From NCBI RefSeq assembly GCF_000193495.2, contig NZ_AP023410.1, forward strand, positions 1,736,001 through 1,800,000: DNA of 64,000 nucleotides. The letters run 5' to 3'. Made by a program: the position numbers and the translations under genes. The DNA comes from Acetobacter aceti NBRC 14818 (GTDB lineage: Bacteria > Pseudomonadota > Alphaproteobacteria > Acetobacterales > Acetobacteraceae). Below the pieces are notes generated by a model. That model was not told where the DNA came from. It made no database searches and was given only the letters and a program-made list of their open reading frames with translations. Shown here piece after piece: positions 1 to 8,094 of the stretch; within the stretch, counting starts at the first letter, position 1; each line of letters begins with the position of its first letter.

Positions 1-492
1 ATCAAGCATTCCGGCGACTCGTTCGCCGTAACGCATGAGAACGCCTCCTTTTCCCTGGCGCTTTCTGCGGGCCAGGGTTTCTCTCGCCCAGTGATGCGCC
101 CCCCACCGCGCCCATGCCCAGCACAGCACTGCGCCTGCGACAGTGCTCAATGTGGCGAGGGCCGTTCCTTCAGCCAGACCGTACGCCACACCGGCCGCGA
201 AACACAGGATCTGGCGGGGCAGGCCGAAGAGGCACCAGAGCGTTCCGGCGAGGCAGAACCAGAAACGACCGGCAGCACCCTGACGGAGATGCGCTGTATC
301 GTTGAGAAGATCATGGAGCGCGGGGATTTCCCGCAACGCAATCGCGCCGCCCACAAGAACGATGAGCATGATAGCGGGACGCAGGAGCGAAAGTGCGGAT
401 GGGGTGGCCTGATCCCCGGAAACATGCGCCTGTCCCTGCAGGATCTGTCCCTCGTGCTGTTCTGTCGGATCTGACATGGGACTTTCGCTCAT
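1..492 (-). CDS. TVP38/TMEM64 family membrane protein (C-terminus off the window)
   Basis: The minus strand is open from an ATG at 492 to the window edge, giving the first 164 residues. After a hydrophilic N-terminus of about 33 residues comes a membrane segment (RPAIMLIVLVGGAIAL), then the signature GLPRQILCFAAGVAYG followed by a Gly/Ala-rich helix and a basic WAR motif. This is the conserved core of the TVP38/TMEM64 (SNARE-associated, DedA-like) family of inner-membrane proteins, whose biochemical role is not settled. An AAGGAGG motif lies about 14 bases upstream of the chosen start; an in-frame ATG at 477 is an alternative. It is transcribed divergently from the heme A synthase gene. The family call is from motif recognition only. 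Confidence 0.75.
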   Translation of the reverse strand, partial: MSESPMSDPTEQHEGQILQGQAHVSGDQATPSALSLLRPAIMLIVLVGGAIALREIPALHDLLNDTAHLRQGAAGRFWFCLAGTLWCLFGLPRQILCFAAGVAYGLAEGTALATLSTVAGAVLCWAWARWGAHHWARETLARRKRQGKGGVLMRYGERVAGMLD

Positions 493-547
493 GGCGCGCG
501 GTAACACCTCCTTGCTCACGGTTGCAAGAGCGGGGTAAACCGACGCC

Positions 548-1663
548 ATGTCCAATACGCCCTCTCCCGCCTCAGCCTCCTCCTCCATCGACGCCACACA
601 GGCCGGTGACGGCATGAGGCTGCGTGATCGCCGCCATGTTTCCAACTGGCTGTTGAGCATCTGCGTCATGCTGCTTGGCATGATCGCCCTCGGTGGCGCG
701 ACCCGTCTGACCGGCTCAGGTCTGTCGATCATGGAGTGGCGTCCCCTGACGGGTATCATCCCACCCCTCACCCATGCGCAGTGGGAGCATGAGTTCGCTC
801 TTTATCAGGGCATCCCGCAGTACAAGATCCTGCATGACGGGTTTGGACTGGCCGGATTCCAGCAGATCTTCTGGCTCGAGTGGATCCACCGCTTCTGGGG
901 GCGGCTCATGGGCATCAACCTGCTCGGCGGGCTGGCGTTCTTCGCTTTCCGGAAAGCTCTGACCCGCGGGCTGGTCATCCGTCTTCTGGTTTTCTTCGTG
1001 CTGGGTGGACTTCAGGGCGCGATCGGCTGGTTCATGGTGGCGTCCGGTTTCCGCCCTGACAGCACGGCGGTCGAGCCGGTAAGACTTGTTCTGCACCTTG
1101 GCATGGCGCTCCTTCTCTATGTCGCCATCCTGTGGACAGCGCTCTCTGTGCGTTTCCCGGAGCCGGAAGTCCTGCCGGATATGGCGGGCGCACGCCGCAC
1201 CCGTACATTCCTGCACGCAGCCCTCGGTCTGGTTGGCCTGACGATCGTGGCCGGTGGCTTTACTGCCGGCACACATGCGGGATTTGTTTTCAACACGTTT
1301 CCACTGATGGACGGTCATCTGATCCCGGAAGGCTACGCGAAGTTGAGCCCGTTCTGGTACAACTGGATCGCCAATATTCCGGCCGTGCAGTTTGATCACC
1401 GTCTTCTGGCGACCGTCACGGCGCTGACCATCGGCCTGACGGTTCTGACGGGCATGAAAACGAAGCTGACCACCCGCGCTCATGCTGCTGTGGCGTTACT
1501 TGGATGGGCCGTGCTGATCCAGTACGCTCTGGGGGTTACAACATTGCTGCTCGTCGTCCCGGTCTGGGCGGGCACTATTCACCAGACGTTCGCCGCCATT
1601 CTTCTGGGTGTTGGCGTTTTCGCGATGCACACACTGCGTGGCGCCAGAAGAGGACGCTCCTGA
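548..1663 (+). CDS. ctaA: Heme A synthase, COX15/CtaA type
   Basis: This 371-residue multi-spanning inner-membrane protein should oxidise the C8 methyl group of heme O to give heme A for aa3-type terminal oxidases. The family signature is near residues 55-80 ([16 protein letters not shown], then PLTGIIPP). Heme-ligand histidine contexts are visible at EWIHRFWGR and, in the second half of the internal duplication, FDHRLLA and TIHQTFA. About eight hydrophobic segments are spread over the length, which is normal for type 2 (COX15-like) enzymes of alphaproteobacteria. The first 22 residues are Ser/Pro/Ala-rich and not conserved in the family, so the ATG at 614 is a possible alternative start. No cytochrome oxidase genes are adjacent. 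Confidence 0.93.
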   Translation: MSNTPSPASASSSIDATQAGDGMRLRDRRHVSNWLLSICVMLLGMIALGGATRLTGSGLSIMEWRPLTGIIPPLTHAQWEHEFALYQGIPQYKILHDGFGLAGFQQIFWLEWIHRFWGRLMGINLLGGLAFFAFRKALTRGLVIRLLVFFVLGGLQGAIGWFMVASGFRPDSTAVEPVRLVLHLGMALLLYVAILWTALSVRFPEPEVLPDMAGARRTRTFLHAALGLVGLTIVAGGFTAGTHAGFVFNTFPLMDGHLIPEGYAKLSPFWYNWIANIPAVQFDHRLLATVTALTIGLTVLTGMKTKLTTRAHAAVALLGWAVLIQYALGVTTLLLVVPVWAGTIHQTFAAILLGVGVFAMHTLRGARRGRS

Positions 1664-1700
1664 GATATGAGAGAGAAAGTGTTTCTCCATAGTGTGATGC

Positions 1701-1730
1701 TGGTTTTGTCTGGACACTAATTTCTATAAT
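1701..1730 (+). promoter_or_regulatory. Candidate sigma-70-type promoter for the gene starting at 1767
   Basis: A perfect TATAAT (1725-1730) stands 36 bases before the ATG of the next gene. A weak -35 candidate (TGGTTT) lies 18 bases upstream of it. The -10 box is convincing; the -35 box is not. Confidence 0.4.
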
Positions 1731-1766
1731 GTCGTTTCGAAAGATTTAAACGCAAAGGCCGCAAGA

Positions 1767-3053
1767 ATGAGTGTGAATACTGAGTTAAAAGAGGAAGAAA
1801 AACCCGCCGTTTTCAACAAGGCCATGTCGTTCATGGAGGATGGCGATTACGAAGAGGCGTGCGAGGTCTTTGCCATACTGGTCAAGAATTTCCCTGATGA
1901 TGCCGGATTGTGGTGGCAATATTATTCAGCCCTGAGAAGAGCGCGTATGGATGCTGAAGCAGACCAGTGCGCTGATGATTTTATAAAGCTTTTTCCAAAC
2001 GACGTCGGTTTCATCCTGCAGTGGGTACGTTGTCCCGACGTCCGCGCTGACTGGAATGAGTCTTTAAGGCGCCGCGAGTTGATGCTCAGGAAACACAATC
2101 CTTTCAGTAACATACACTTTCTTCCTCTGGTCACCGAATTTTTGTCTTTGGTGGAAACCAAAAATTTCTCTTACCTGAACAAGATTATCACCCAATATTG
2201 GGAACTGTTTTTTGTTGACGGTAAATGCGGCGCAGCTGTTTATTACGCGCTGGAAGCTTTGGGAGATTACAAGCGCCAGATAGAACTCTGTGATCGCCTG
2301 CTTTCAACGATCGAGGACGGGTCTTCCGTCATTGAAGGGGTGGATTACAGAAACCTGCGTGCGCTGGCCATGTCAGCGTTGAATTACCATACTCTTCTGA
2401 ACGCCCAGAAAGAGAAAGTGAGTGTTCTCTCGCTTGGCCAGAACTGCCTGCCTTACACAATCGCCAATCGCTGGGGACTCATTGATTATGCAGGCGATGC
2501 TGACATAACGATATTTGATCTCGGCGCCTTTAGCCGCAATTCAGCTGCTGACGCCATCAAAAGCAATTTTTCCAGCTATCTGCAGCCCGAGAATTATTAT
2601 CAGGGCATTGACCCATCCGGTGTTCCGCAGATGTTCCACAAACCTTCCGGGGTCTATTTCGCTCATGAGCGTGGGCGGACGATCATCGGTGATGACCAGG
2701 CTGCGTTTCACAGTCTTATAAAACGCAAGATTGATTCATTTAACAGGCGCTTCAATAAAGGACATGCACTCCTTGTCTTCGGTATGGTTGGAGAATGTGA
2801 TCTTCCTAAGTTTATGGAAGACATGAATCCGGTTCTGATTGAGAAATCATCCAGACTTCTTGTCCTCAATCTCACACGAGAGCCTGTTGCTCACCCTGAT
2901 TACTCAAACATAACCTATATTCATATTCCATTCCCGGTTGATTACACTTGGAACGAAATCACTGACTATACAATGGATCGTGGACTGGCATTTGACTCAC
3001 GCGTTACATCCGCAATACTCCACGAAATAGAACGTATAGCCAGCGAGAAATAG
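1767..3053 (+). CDS. TPR-containing protein with a DUF1796-like (papain-like peptidase) C-terminal half
   Basis: A 428-residue protein with no signal peptide. The first 140 residues are helical TPR-like repeats (for example EDGDYEEACEVFAILVKNFP). From about residue 215 the sequence VSVLSLGQNCLPYTIANRWG, then TIFDLGAF, resembles DUF1796 proteins, a putative papain-like cysteine peptidase family often found with glycosyltransferases; the Cys in GQNC would be the candidate nucleophile, and a later His (FAHERG) may belong to the site. Start supported by AAAGG nine bases upstream. The gene has lower GC than its neighbours and is followed after 48 bases by a glycosyltransferase, so a role in surface-glycan or glycoprotein synthesis is inferred. 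Enzyme activity is not demonstrated by the sequence. Confidence 0.6.
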   Translation: MSVNTELKEEEKPAVFNKAMSFMEDGDYEEACEVFAILVKNFPDDAGLWWQYYSALRRARMDAEADQCADDFIKLFPNDVGFILQWVRCPDVRADWNESLRRRELMLRKHNPFSNIHFLPLVTEFLSLVETKNFSYLNKIITQYWELFFVDGKCGAAVYYALEALGDYKRQIELCDRLLSTIEDGSSVIEGVDYRNLRALAMSALNYHTLLNAQKEKVSVLSLGQNCLPYTIANRWGLIDYAGDADITIFDLGAFSRNSAADAIKSNFSSYLQPENYYQGIDPSGVPQMFHKPSGVYFAHERGRTIIGDDQAAFHSLIKRKIDSFNRRFNKGHALLVFGMVGECDLPKFMEDMNPVLIEKSSRLLVLNLTREPVAHPDYSNITYIHIPFPVDYTWNEITDYTMDRGLAFDSRVTSAILHEIERIASEK

Positions 3054-3101
3054 TTTTCAATCCAATGTGTGTTTTATTGTTTCAAAAACAAAGGAATTAA
3101 T

Positions 3102-4568
3102 ATGAAAGTTGCCTGCGCGCTATTCGTGAAAAATGAAATACACGATATTACCGGATGGATTGCCTGGCATTTTGCTATTGGCATAGACCATTTGTATATA
3201 TTTGATGATCATTCCGATGATGGCACATGGGAAGTCATCCAGGCAGCTAAACAGATATATTCCATAGATAGTTACAGAACAAATATAAAAGAAGAAAGAG
3301 ATTTTTATATTCGGCAAGAACAGTCCTTCAGTAGTGCTGTTAAGCAAGCCAAGGGTATTTATGACTGGCTAGGTTTTCTGGACGGAGACGAATATCTGTA
3401 CATAAATAATTTCCCCAATGTAGTGGATTATTTCTCCCAGAAAAAATTCGAAAAAGCTTATGGAATAGCTATCAGCTGGTGTGTATATGGCAGCAACGAC
3501 AAAGTTATAGCTAACAATAAACTTACCGTTGATCAATTCACAAAATACAATATTAATCCACCCGATGCTGATGGCTTCGGACTGGTAAAAAGCTTTGTTC
3601 GTCCTGAAAAAGTATCCTTGGACTATTCAAACCCACACAAATTAAATGTCAACGAAAATCATTACCTTGATGAAAATGGTAATGTCGTTGAATGGAGAGG
3701 CGCCACAAAAAAAGTAAACTGGGAACATGCGAAGGTAATGCATTTTATATGCAGAAGCATGGAGCACTACGTTTCGCGCATAAAAAGACGGGTCAATTCA
3801 GATCTGTCAGATTCCATAGGCTACTGGGATCATTTCAACGTTAACGATGCAGATGATTTTGCGCCACTTTCTTTTTCCGAAAGCGCACGAAGCATCATGT
3901 ATAAGATCAATAGAGCACGATTTTTCAACGCTCTTAAATATGCATGCGTATTTCCTTACAAAAACTATAAGGTGATCTCCCTTTCTGATCATATAGTTTA
4001 CAGGACTGAACACGCAAAGGATGTGGATGTTTTTGAAATCAGGAATATAAATGGTGATTTCCTGAACTTAAATCAGTCCGGCAGGATTTCGAGCGAACCC
4101 GGCGAGAGAATTTATCTTTGCAAACTCAAAGGGAACAATAATTTTTATAGCTTCTTTCAAAAGTCATGTGAGAGCATAATTCTATCAAATGACACAGGCG
4201 GTCTGGCATCTTTCTGTGTCGCTGTTGAAGATACGGGTGATGGTCATGTCGCAATACGTAATCCCTACGAATACAATTATCTGACATCTCCTCCCAGTCA
4301 TTGTGACAACCTGGAAGCAAGCTTCTCTGCAAAAAAAATACTGGATTGGGAGAAGTATACACTGAAGAAGATCGATTATAATGGGAAAGTTCCCTATTCA
4401 TCTGTCAGCATAAACAACGAAATCAGCATTGATGATTTCATTCATATTCTGCGTAACAACATAGATACAATGTCCGTTTATGATTTTTGTGTATGTCTTG
4501 CTTCCGTCATGGATACTGACATATTCACTTTAAAAAGCTGCATGCGTAATCTTATCCCTTATACCTGA
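3102..4568 (+). CDS. Glycosyltransferase, GT2/GT92-like (Glyco_tranf_2_4)
   Basis: A 488-residue protein. The N-terminus CALFVKNEIHDITGWIAWH followed by YIFDDHSDDGTW matches Glyco_tranf_2_4/GT92-type transferases, in which the first acidic cluster binds the nucleotide sugar; the metal-binding DxD is FLDGDEYL near residue 100. The transferase domain ends around residue 290. The last 190 residues are unrecognised and beta-rich and may recognise the acceptor. The ATG at 3102 is chosen because AAAGGAATTAAT precedes it; an in-frame GTG at 3069 has no ribosome site. GC is markedly low compared with flanking genes, suggesting acquisition together with the upstream gene. Acceptor and sugar are unknown. 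Confidence 0.75.
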   Translation: MKVACALFVKNEIHDITGWIAWHFAIGIDHLYIFDDHSDDGTWEVIQAAKQIYSIDSYRTNIKEERDFYIRQEQSFSSAVKQAKGIYDWLGFLDGDEYLYINNFPNVVDYFSQKKFEKAYGIAISWCVYGSNDKVIANNKLTVDQFTKYNINPPDADGFGLVKSFVRPEKVSLDYSNPHKLNVNENHYLDENGNVVEWRGATKKVNWEHAKVMHFICRSMEHYVSRIKRRVNSDLSDSIGYWDHFNVNDADDFAPLSFSESARSIMYKINRARFFNALKYACVFPYKNYKVISLSDHIVYRTEHAKDVDVFEIRNINGDFLNLNQSGRISSEPGERIYLCKLKGNNNFYSFFQKSCESIILSNDTGGLASFCVAVEDTGDGHVAIRNPYEYNYLTSPPSHCDNLEASFSAKKILDWEKYTLKKIDYNGKVPYSSVSINNEISIDDFIHILRNNIDTMSVYDFCVCLASVMDTDIFTLKSCMRNLIPYT

Positions 4569-5038
4569 GGCAATTCATGCTTCAGGCATCTGGACAGGAA
4601 AAAGCTATCTTCTCTGAAGGTGCTCCGACCACGTTTCACTGCAGGCTATTGGCCTTATGGCATCAGTTCAAATCACTTTAACTGATGCTATTTTCTTCCA
4701 AAATCGGCAATATTGGCATTGGATGCTATGCTTTTCAGTCTTGTGTAATCGCGTTCTTTAAAGACAGATTTTTTCATATCCAGACATATTCTGGTAAAGT
4801 TATTCCAGAGAGATGTCCTTCGGCTTCACGCCATATTATCCCGCAATCCAGCACTCCATTGAAAGCCGCGGATATTGGTTCTCAACAAAACCAGAGCACT
4901 GAAATGACAAATAAAATCATTTGATGGCAGCAGTCCGGATTTTCATGTTCTTTACATAGGCGCCACACAATCAACTTATTTGACTGCCAGAAAAACTCCA
5001 TGAACAACTATCTTCAGAAATGCTAAGGGTCTGAATAT
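4569..5038. other. Intergenic region with one hairpin
   Basis: I see no convincing gene here. It holds a hairpin at 4660-4688 and otherwise AT-moderate sequence leading to the promoter region of the interrupted esterase gene. A 79-codon open frame on the plus strand (4685-4924) has no ribosome site and no recognisable protein pattern. Confidence 0.5.
4660..4688 (+). terminator. Probable terminator after the low-GC gene pair
   Basis: Nine-base perfect arms (GCATCAGTT and AACTGATGC) around an 11-base loop, followed by TATTTTCTT. It lies 92 bases after the glycosyltransferase stop codon. The stem is only moderately GC-rich. Confidence 0.5.
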
Positions 5039-5575
5039 ATGTTGTTGAAACGCAGGCTTTTCACGCTGAATGCGGCAGCCACGTTGACGGCTCCGTTGTT
5101 AAGCCGATGCGCTCCACCTTCCTATGATTTCCACACAGGCAAGACAGCATATCCAGAAGAAGCCCTGCCTGATGGTGATCTGCATATTCCCCTGTGGAAC
5201 GGAACGCCTCCCGACGGCGGCGGCCCACAGGGAGAGCCCAGACTCTCATCCCACGGGGCGCTGACCAACATCGCAACACCCATACTGAGTATTCATCGTC
5301 CAGACCGTCCTAACGGAGCAGCCGTTATCGTGGCTGGAGGCGGAGGTTACCGTTATATTCAGATCGGAAAAGAAGGCATTCTGCCTGCCCGCTGGCTGAC
5401 CTCTCTCGGCATTATCGCTTTTGTCCTTCTCTACAGACTTCCCGGAGAACACTGGAAAGATGGCCGGATGGCTCCTTTTCAGGACGCCCAGCGTGCAATC
5501 CGCCTTGTACGAGGTCATGCAAGGACCTTCGGAATTGAATTGCCCCGGGTTTTGTGGAGACGTTTTTTATCTGAT

Positions 5576-6466
5576 TTAAGCGGCTAATGCATGTGATTTC
5601 TGTTGCGCATAAAAACGTGCTTCGGCTTCTGCTGGCGGGATGTTTCCAATGGAGGACAGGAGCCGCCGATTATTGAACCAGTCGACCCATTTCAGTGTTG
5701 CTAGCTCAACAGCGTCCCTGTTTTTCCATGGCCCCTGTCGATAGATGAGTTCGGTTTTATAAAGTCCGTTAATGGTCTCCGCCAAAGCGTTATCATAGGA
5801 ATCCCCAACGCTTCCGACAGAAGCAACAAGGCCCGCTTCAGCCAGTCTTTGCGTGTAGCGAATGGACACATATTGACATCCGCGGTCGGAATGGTGGGTC
5901 ACTTTTCCCTCAGGCCGCCTCTGGCACAGAGCCTGCTCAAGGGCATCCAGCACGAAGTCGGTATGGGCAGTGGACGAGACGCGCCAGCCCACAATAACCC
6001 GGGCAAAGACATCAATGATGAAGGCCACATACACAAAGCCCTGCCAGGTGGAAACGTAAGTAAAATCCGAAACCCAGAGTCTATTGGGGGCTGGTGCATG
6101 AAACTGTCGCTGTACCAGATCCTGTGGACAGGGCCGTGCCGGATCGGGCCGTGTGGTTCTGACCCCCTTGCCACGCATGACACCTTTCAGTCCCATCCGG
6201 TGCATCAGCCGCTCTACCGTGCAGCGAGCGACATCCAGACCTTCACGTCTGAGCTGATGCCAGACCTTGCGCACTCCGTAGACGCAGAAATTATCGTTCC
6301 AGATCCTGCGGATTTCATGACAGAGCTCTTTATCTTTCTGGCTGCGCACACAGGGATTTTTCTGTCTCGCCCGATAAGCGTAATAGGCAGATGGTGCAAT
6401 CGACAGAACCCTGCAGATTGACCCGACACCATATGTCTGCCGATGCTCCTCAATGAAGCGTGTCAT
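5576..6466 (-). CDS. IS3-family OrfB transposase (rve integrase core)
   Basis: A 296-residue DDE integrase. An N-terminal HTH_21 region (RQTYGVGSICRVL; YGVRKVWHQLRREG) precedes the rve core, with the catalytic residues in LWVSDFTYV (first Asp), THHSDRGCQYVS (second Asp) and DNALAETINGLYK (Glu). The C-terminal LATLKWVDWFNNRRL is the standard IS3 ending. The frame is intact, consistent with an active element. Confidence 0.95.
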   Translation of the reverse strand: MTRFIEEHRQTYGVGSICRVLSIAPSAYYAYRARQKNPCVRSQKDKELCHEIRRIWNDNFCVYGVRKVWHQLRREGLDVARCTVERLMHRMGLKGVMRGKGVRTTRPDPARPCPQDLVQRQFHAPAPNRLWVSDFTYVSTWQGFVYVAFIIDVFARVIVGWRVSSTAHTDFVLDALEQALCQRRPEGKVTHHSDRGCQYVSIRYTQRLAEAGLVASVGSVGDSYDNALAETINGLYKTELIYRQGPWKNRDAVELATLKWVDWFNNRRLLSSIGNIPPAEAEARFYAQQKSHALAA

Positions 6467-6786
6467 GGTCTGAAGATGCGGTCGAGCTCCGCCTGGGCAA
6501 AATATGCTGATGCCTTGCGCAGGATTTCATTGGCCTGCCGCAATTCGCGGTTCTCTCGCTCCAGTTGCCTGATCTTCTCTCGATCAGGCAGGTCACTCAC
6601 CGCAGGCGCATTGGCCCGCTCATGCAGACGGGTCCATTTTGACAGCGTGTCAGGATGAATATCCAGCTTTGGCGCTATCATCATCACTGCGGACCAACGT
6701 GATGGATGGTTCTTCTCTTCCTCCAGAACCATGCGGGCTGCACGCTCGCGAAATTCAGGCGGAAAACGCTTCGATTTGTTGCTCAT
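6463..6786 (-). CDS. IS3-family OrfA (helix-turn-helix, leucine-zipper protein)
   Basis: This 107-residue protein begins SKRFPPEFRERAARMV, the HTH_Tnp_1 helix-turn-helix that binds the IS ends. A coiled coil (KIRQLERENRELRQANEILR) follows, typical of OrfA oligomerisation and of fusion to OrfB. Its stop codon overlaps the start of orfB by four bases, so OrfB is made by coupling or as a frameshifted OrfAB transposase; I did not find an unambiguous A-rich slippery heptamer. Confidence 0.93.
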   Translation of the reverse strand: MSNKSKRFPPEFRERAARMVLEEEKNHPSRWSAVMMIAPKLDIHPDTLSKWTRLHERANAPAVSDLPDREKIRQLERENRELRQANEILRKASAYFAQAELDRIFRP

Positions 6787-7385
6787 GAATTCTTCTTACC
6801 TCACGGGTCGTTCTGTCTCCACAAAACCCGGGGCAATTCAGAATCGACCAATCAAGGATTGGCGCGCTCGGTTTTTCCGCCGGCGGTCACCTGATGGGAA
6901 CCTGTGCGATCCGGCCGGAATGGCAAACCTATCGTCCGATGGACCTCTACGACAGTGTGCCCACTACACTCGCTTTCAGCCTGCTGGCCTACCCTGTTGT
7001 CACTCTGGAACCACCCTATCAGCAGACGAACACACGACGGATGCTGATCGGCGATCATCCCACCGAACAGGAAAGTATCGACTGGTCAATGCAAACATAT
7101 GTCAGACCCGGCGATCCACCCTTTTTTCTCGTGCAGGCGGCGGACGACCGCATCGCCAACGCCGAGAACACGGCCATTCTTGAAAAAGCGTGTCAGGACA
7201 ACAATGTTGACGTGGTCAGATACCTTTTCAGGCATGGAGGACATGGCTTTGGTATGGGGCGTCCCGGCACGGACACCACCGTCTGGCCGGAACTGGCACA
7301 TGAATGGATGCGGCAGAGAGGTTTTCTTTCCTGATATCAGGCAAGTTTCAGATGTCTGCCGCGTTCCGGCAGACTGAACAGACCA

Positions 7386-7889
7386 TCAGTCCGGTAACTC
7401 GACATTCTCAAGCATCTCGTAAACGTGGCCACTCGCGTTCCAGCGCCATACAGAAAAAGTCGGAGCCGTTTCCTGAAAAGCAAGATCACTCACCTTGCCA
7501 TTCGCAGAAGACAGAACAGCAACACTTGTCGCGTTATCCTGCCAGATCACCCGATCATTGCCATCAAGGATCGTCAGACTGCTCTCACCAGCCCCATAGC
7601 AGGCGCTGTCCTGAACAAAAACAGCGCGCACATCCGGCAATGTTTTTCCGAGATCCAGAGGAATACTGCGAGGTGTTACAGGATGATTGCAGTCATCGAT
7701 GTACTTTCCGTCCTGCAGTTCCAGATTGGCCACACTCCGCAACCTTTCTGAACTGGAGACCGGAACCGGTTTCGCATCCTTGAAAGTCAGAACCTTCGCC
7801 TTTCTGACCAGCCGGACGTAATCCTCGGCATGCGCCGGAACAGCGATGCTCATCACAAGAGCGCCCGCCAAAACGCCAAGCCACTTCAT
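7386..7889 (-). CDS. Secreted protein of unknown function
   Basis: A 167-residue protein from the ATG at 7889, preceded by AAAGGG. Residues 1-23 (MKWLGVLAGALVMSIAVPAHA) form a clear Sec signal peptide ending in an AHA cleavage site. The mature part has two cysteines (DDCNHP and DSACYG) that could form a periplasmic disulfide and a beta-rich pattern (SSLTILDGNDRVIWQD). I recognise no domain. It lies tail to tail with the interrupted esterase and upstream of nothing obviously related. Confidence 0.6.
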   Translation of the reverse strand: MKWLGVLAGALVMSIAVPAHAEDYVRLVRKAKVLTFKDAKPVPVSSSERLRSVANLELQDGKYIDDCNHPVTPRSIPLDLGKTLPDVRAVFVQDSACYGAGESSLTILDGNDRVIWQDNATSVAVLSSANGKVSDLAFQETAPTFSVWRWNASGHVYEMLENVELPD

Positions 7890-8094
7890 CGAATGCCCTT
7901 TCAATCCTCTTATCATGTCACCGCAGAACACATCTTCCCGCACAGCATGGCATAAACTGCACATAGCTTACAGACCAAGAAACATCCTGTCAGTATCCAC
8001 TCTGAAAACAGCCATGCCAAACACGGGAAAACGCTTAAAAAGCCCGATTACAGGCTCCGTTGCCAGAAACACTCCCGATGACACACTGTTCTTG

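Larger units (their letters stand above)
5536..6840 (-). mobile_element. Complete IS3-family insertion sequence (1305 bp)
   Basis: The two ends are perfect 26-bp inverted repeats beginning TGAATTGCCCCGGGTTTTGT. They are flanked by a 4-bp direct repeat GAAT (5532-5535 and 6841-6844). Inside are orfA and orfB on the minus strand with the usual IS3 arrangement. The intact ends, clean target duplication and open transposase frames indicate a recent insertion that is probably still mobile. Confidence 0.95.
5039..7334 (+). pseudogene. BD-FAE-like alpha/beta-hydrolase (esterase), split by an IS3-family element
   Basis: Joining 5039-5535 to 6845-7334, that is removing the IS and one GAAT target copy, gives one uninterrupted 328-residue frame. 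It has an N-terminal twin-Arg-like export signal (KRRLFTLNAAATL, with Cys24), the oxyanion region VAGGGGYRYI, the nucleophile elbow GFSAGG (Ser177), a downstream acid in QAADDRIA and the catalytic His in RHGGHGFG. This fits secreted acetylxylan-esterase-like or BD-FAE carbohydrate esterases. The insertion falls in codon 166, just before the elbow, so the left piece lacks the whole active site and the right piece lacks the oxyanion loop: the gene is inactive as it stands. AAGGG nine bases before the ATG supports the start. Confidence 0.88.

Noticed and set aside
4685-4924. 79-codon plus-strand frame
   Set aside because: No ribosome site, no domain, and it begins inside the hairpin.
6463-6520. 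Programmed frameshift heptamer between orfA and orfB of the IS3 element
   Set aside because: No A6G-type slippery site is visible; only the ATGA overlap is clear, so I make no claim on the mechanism.
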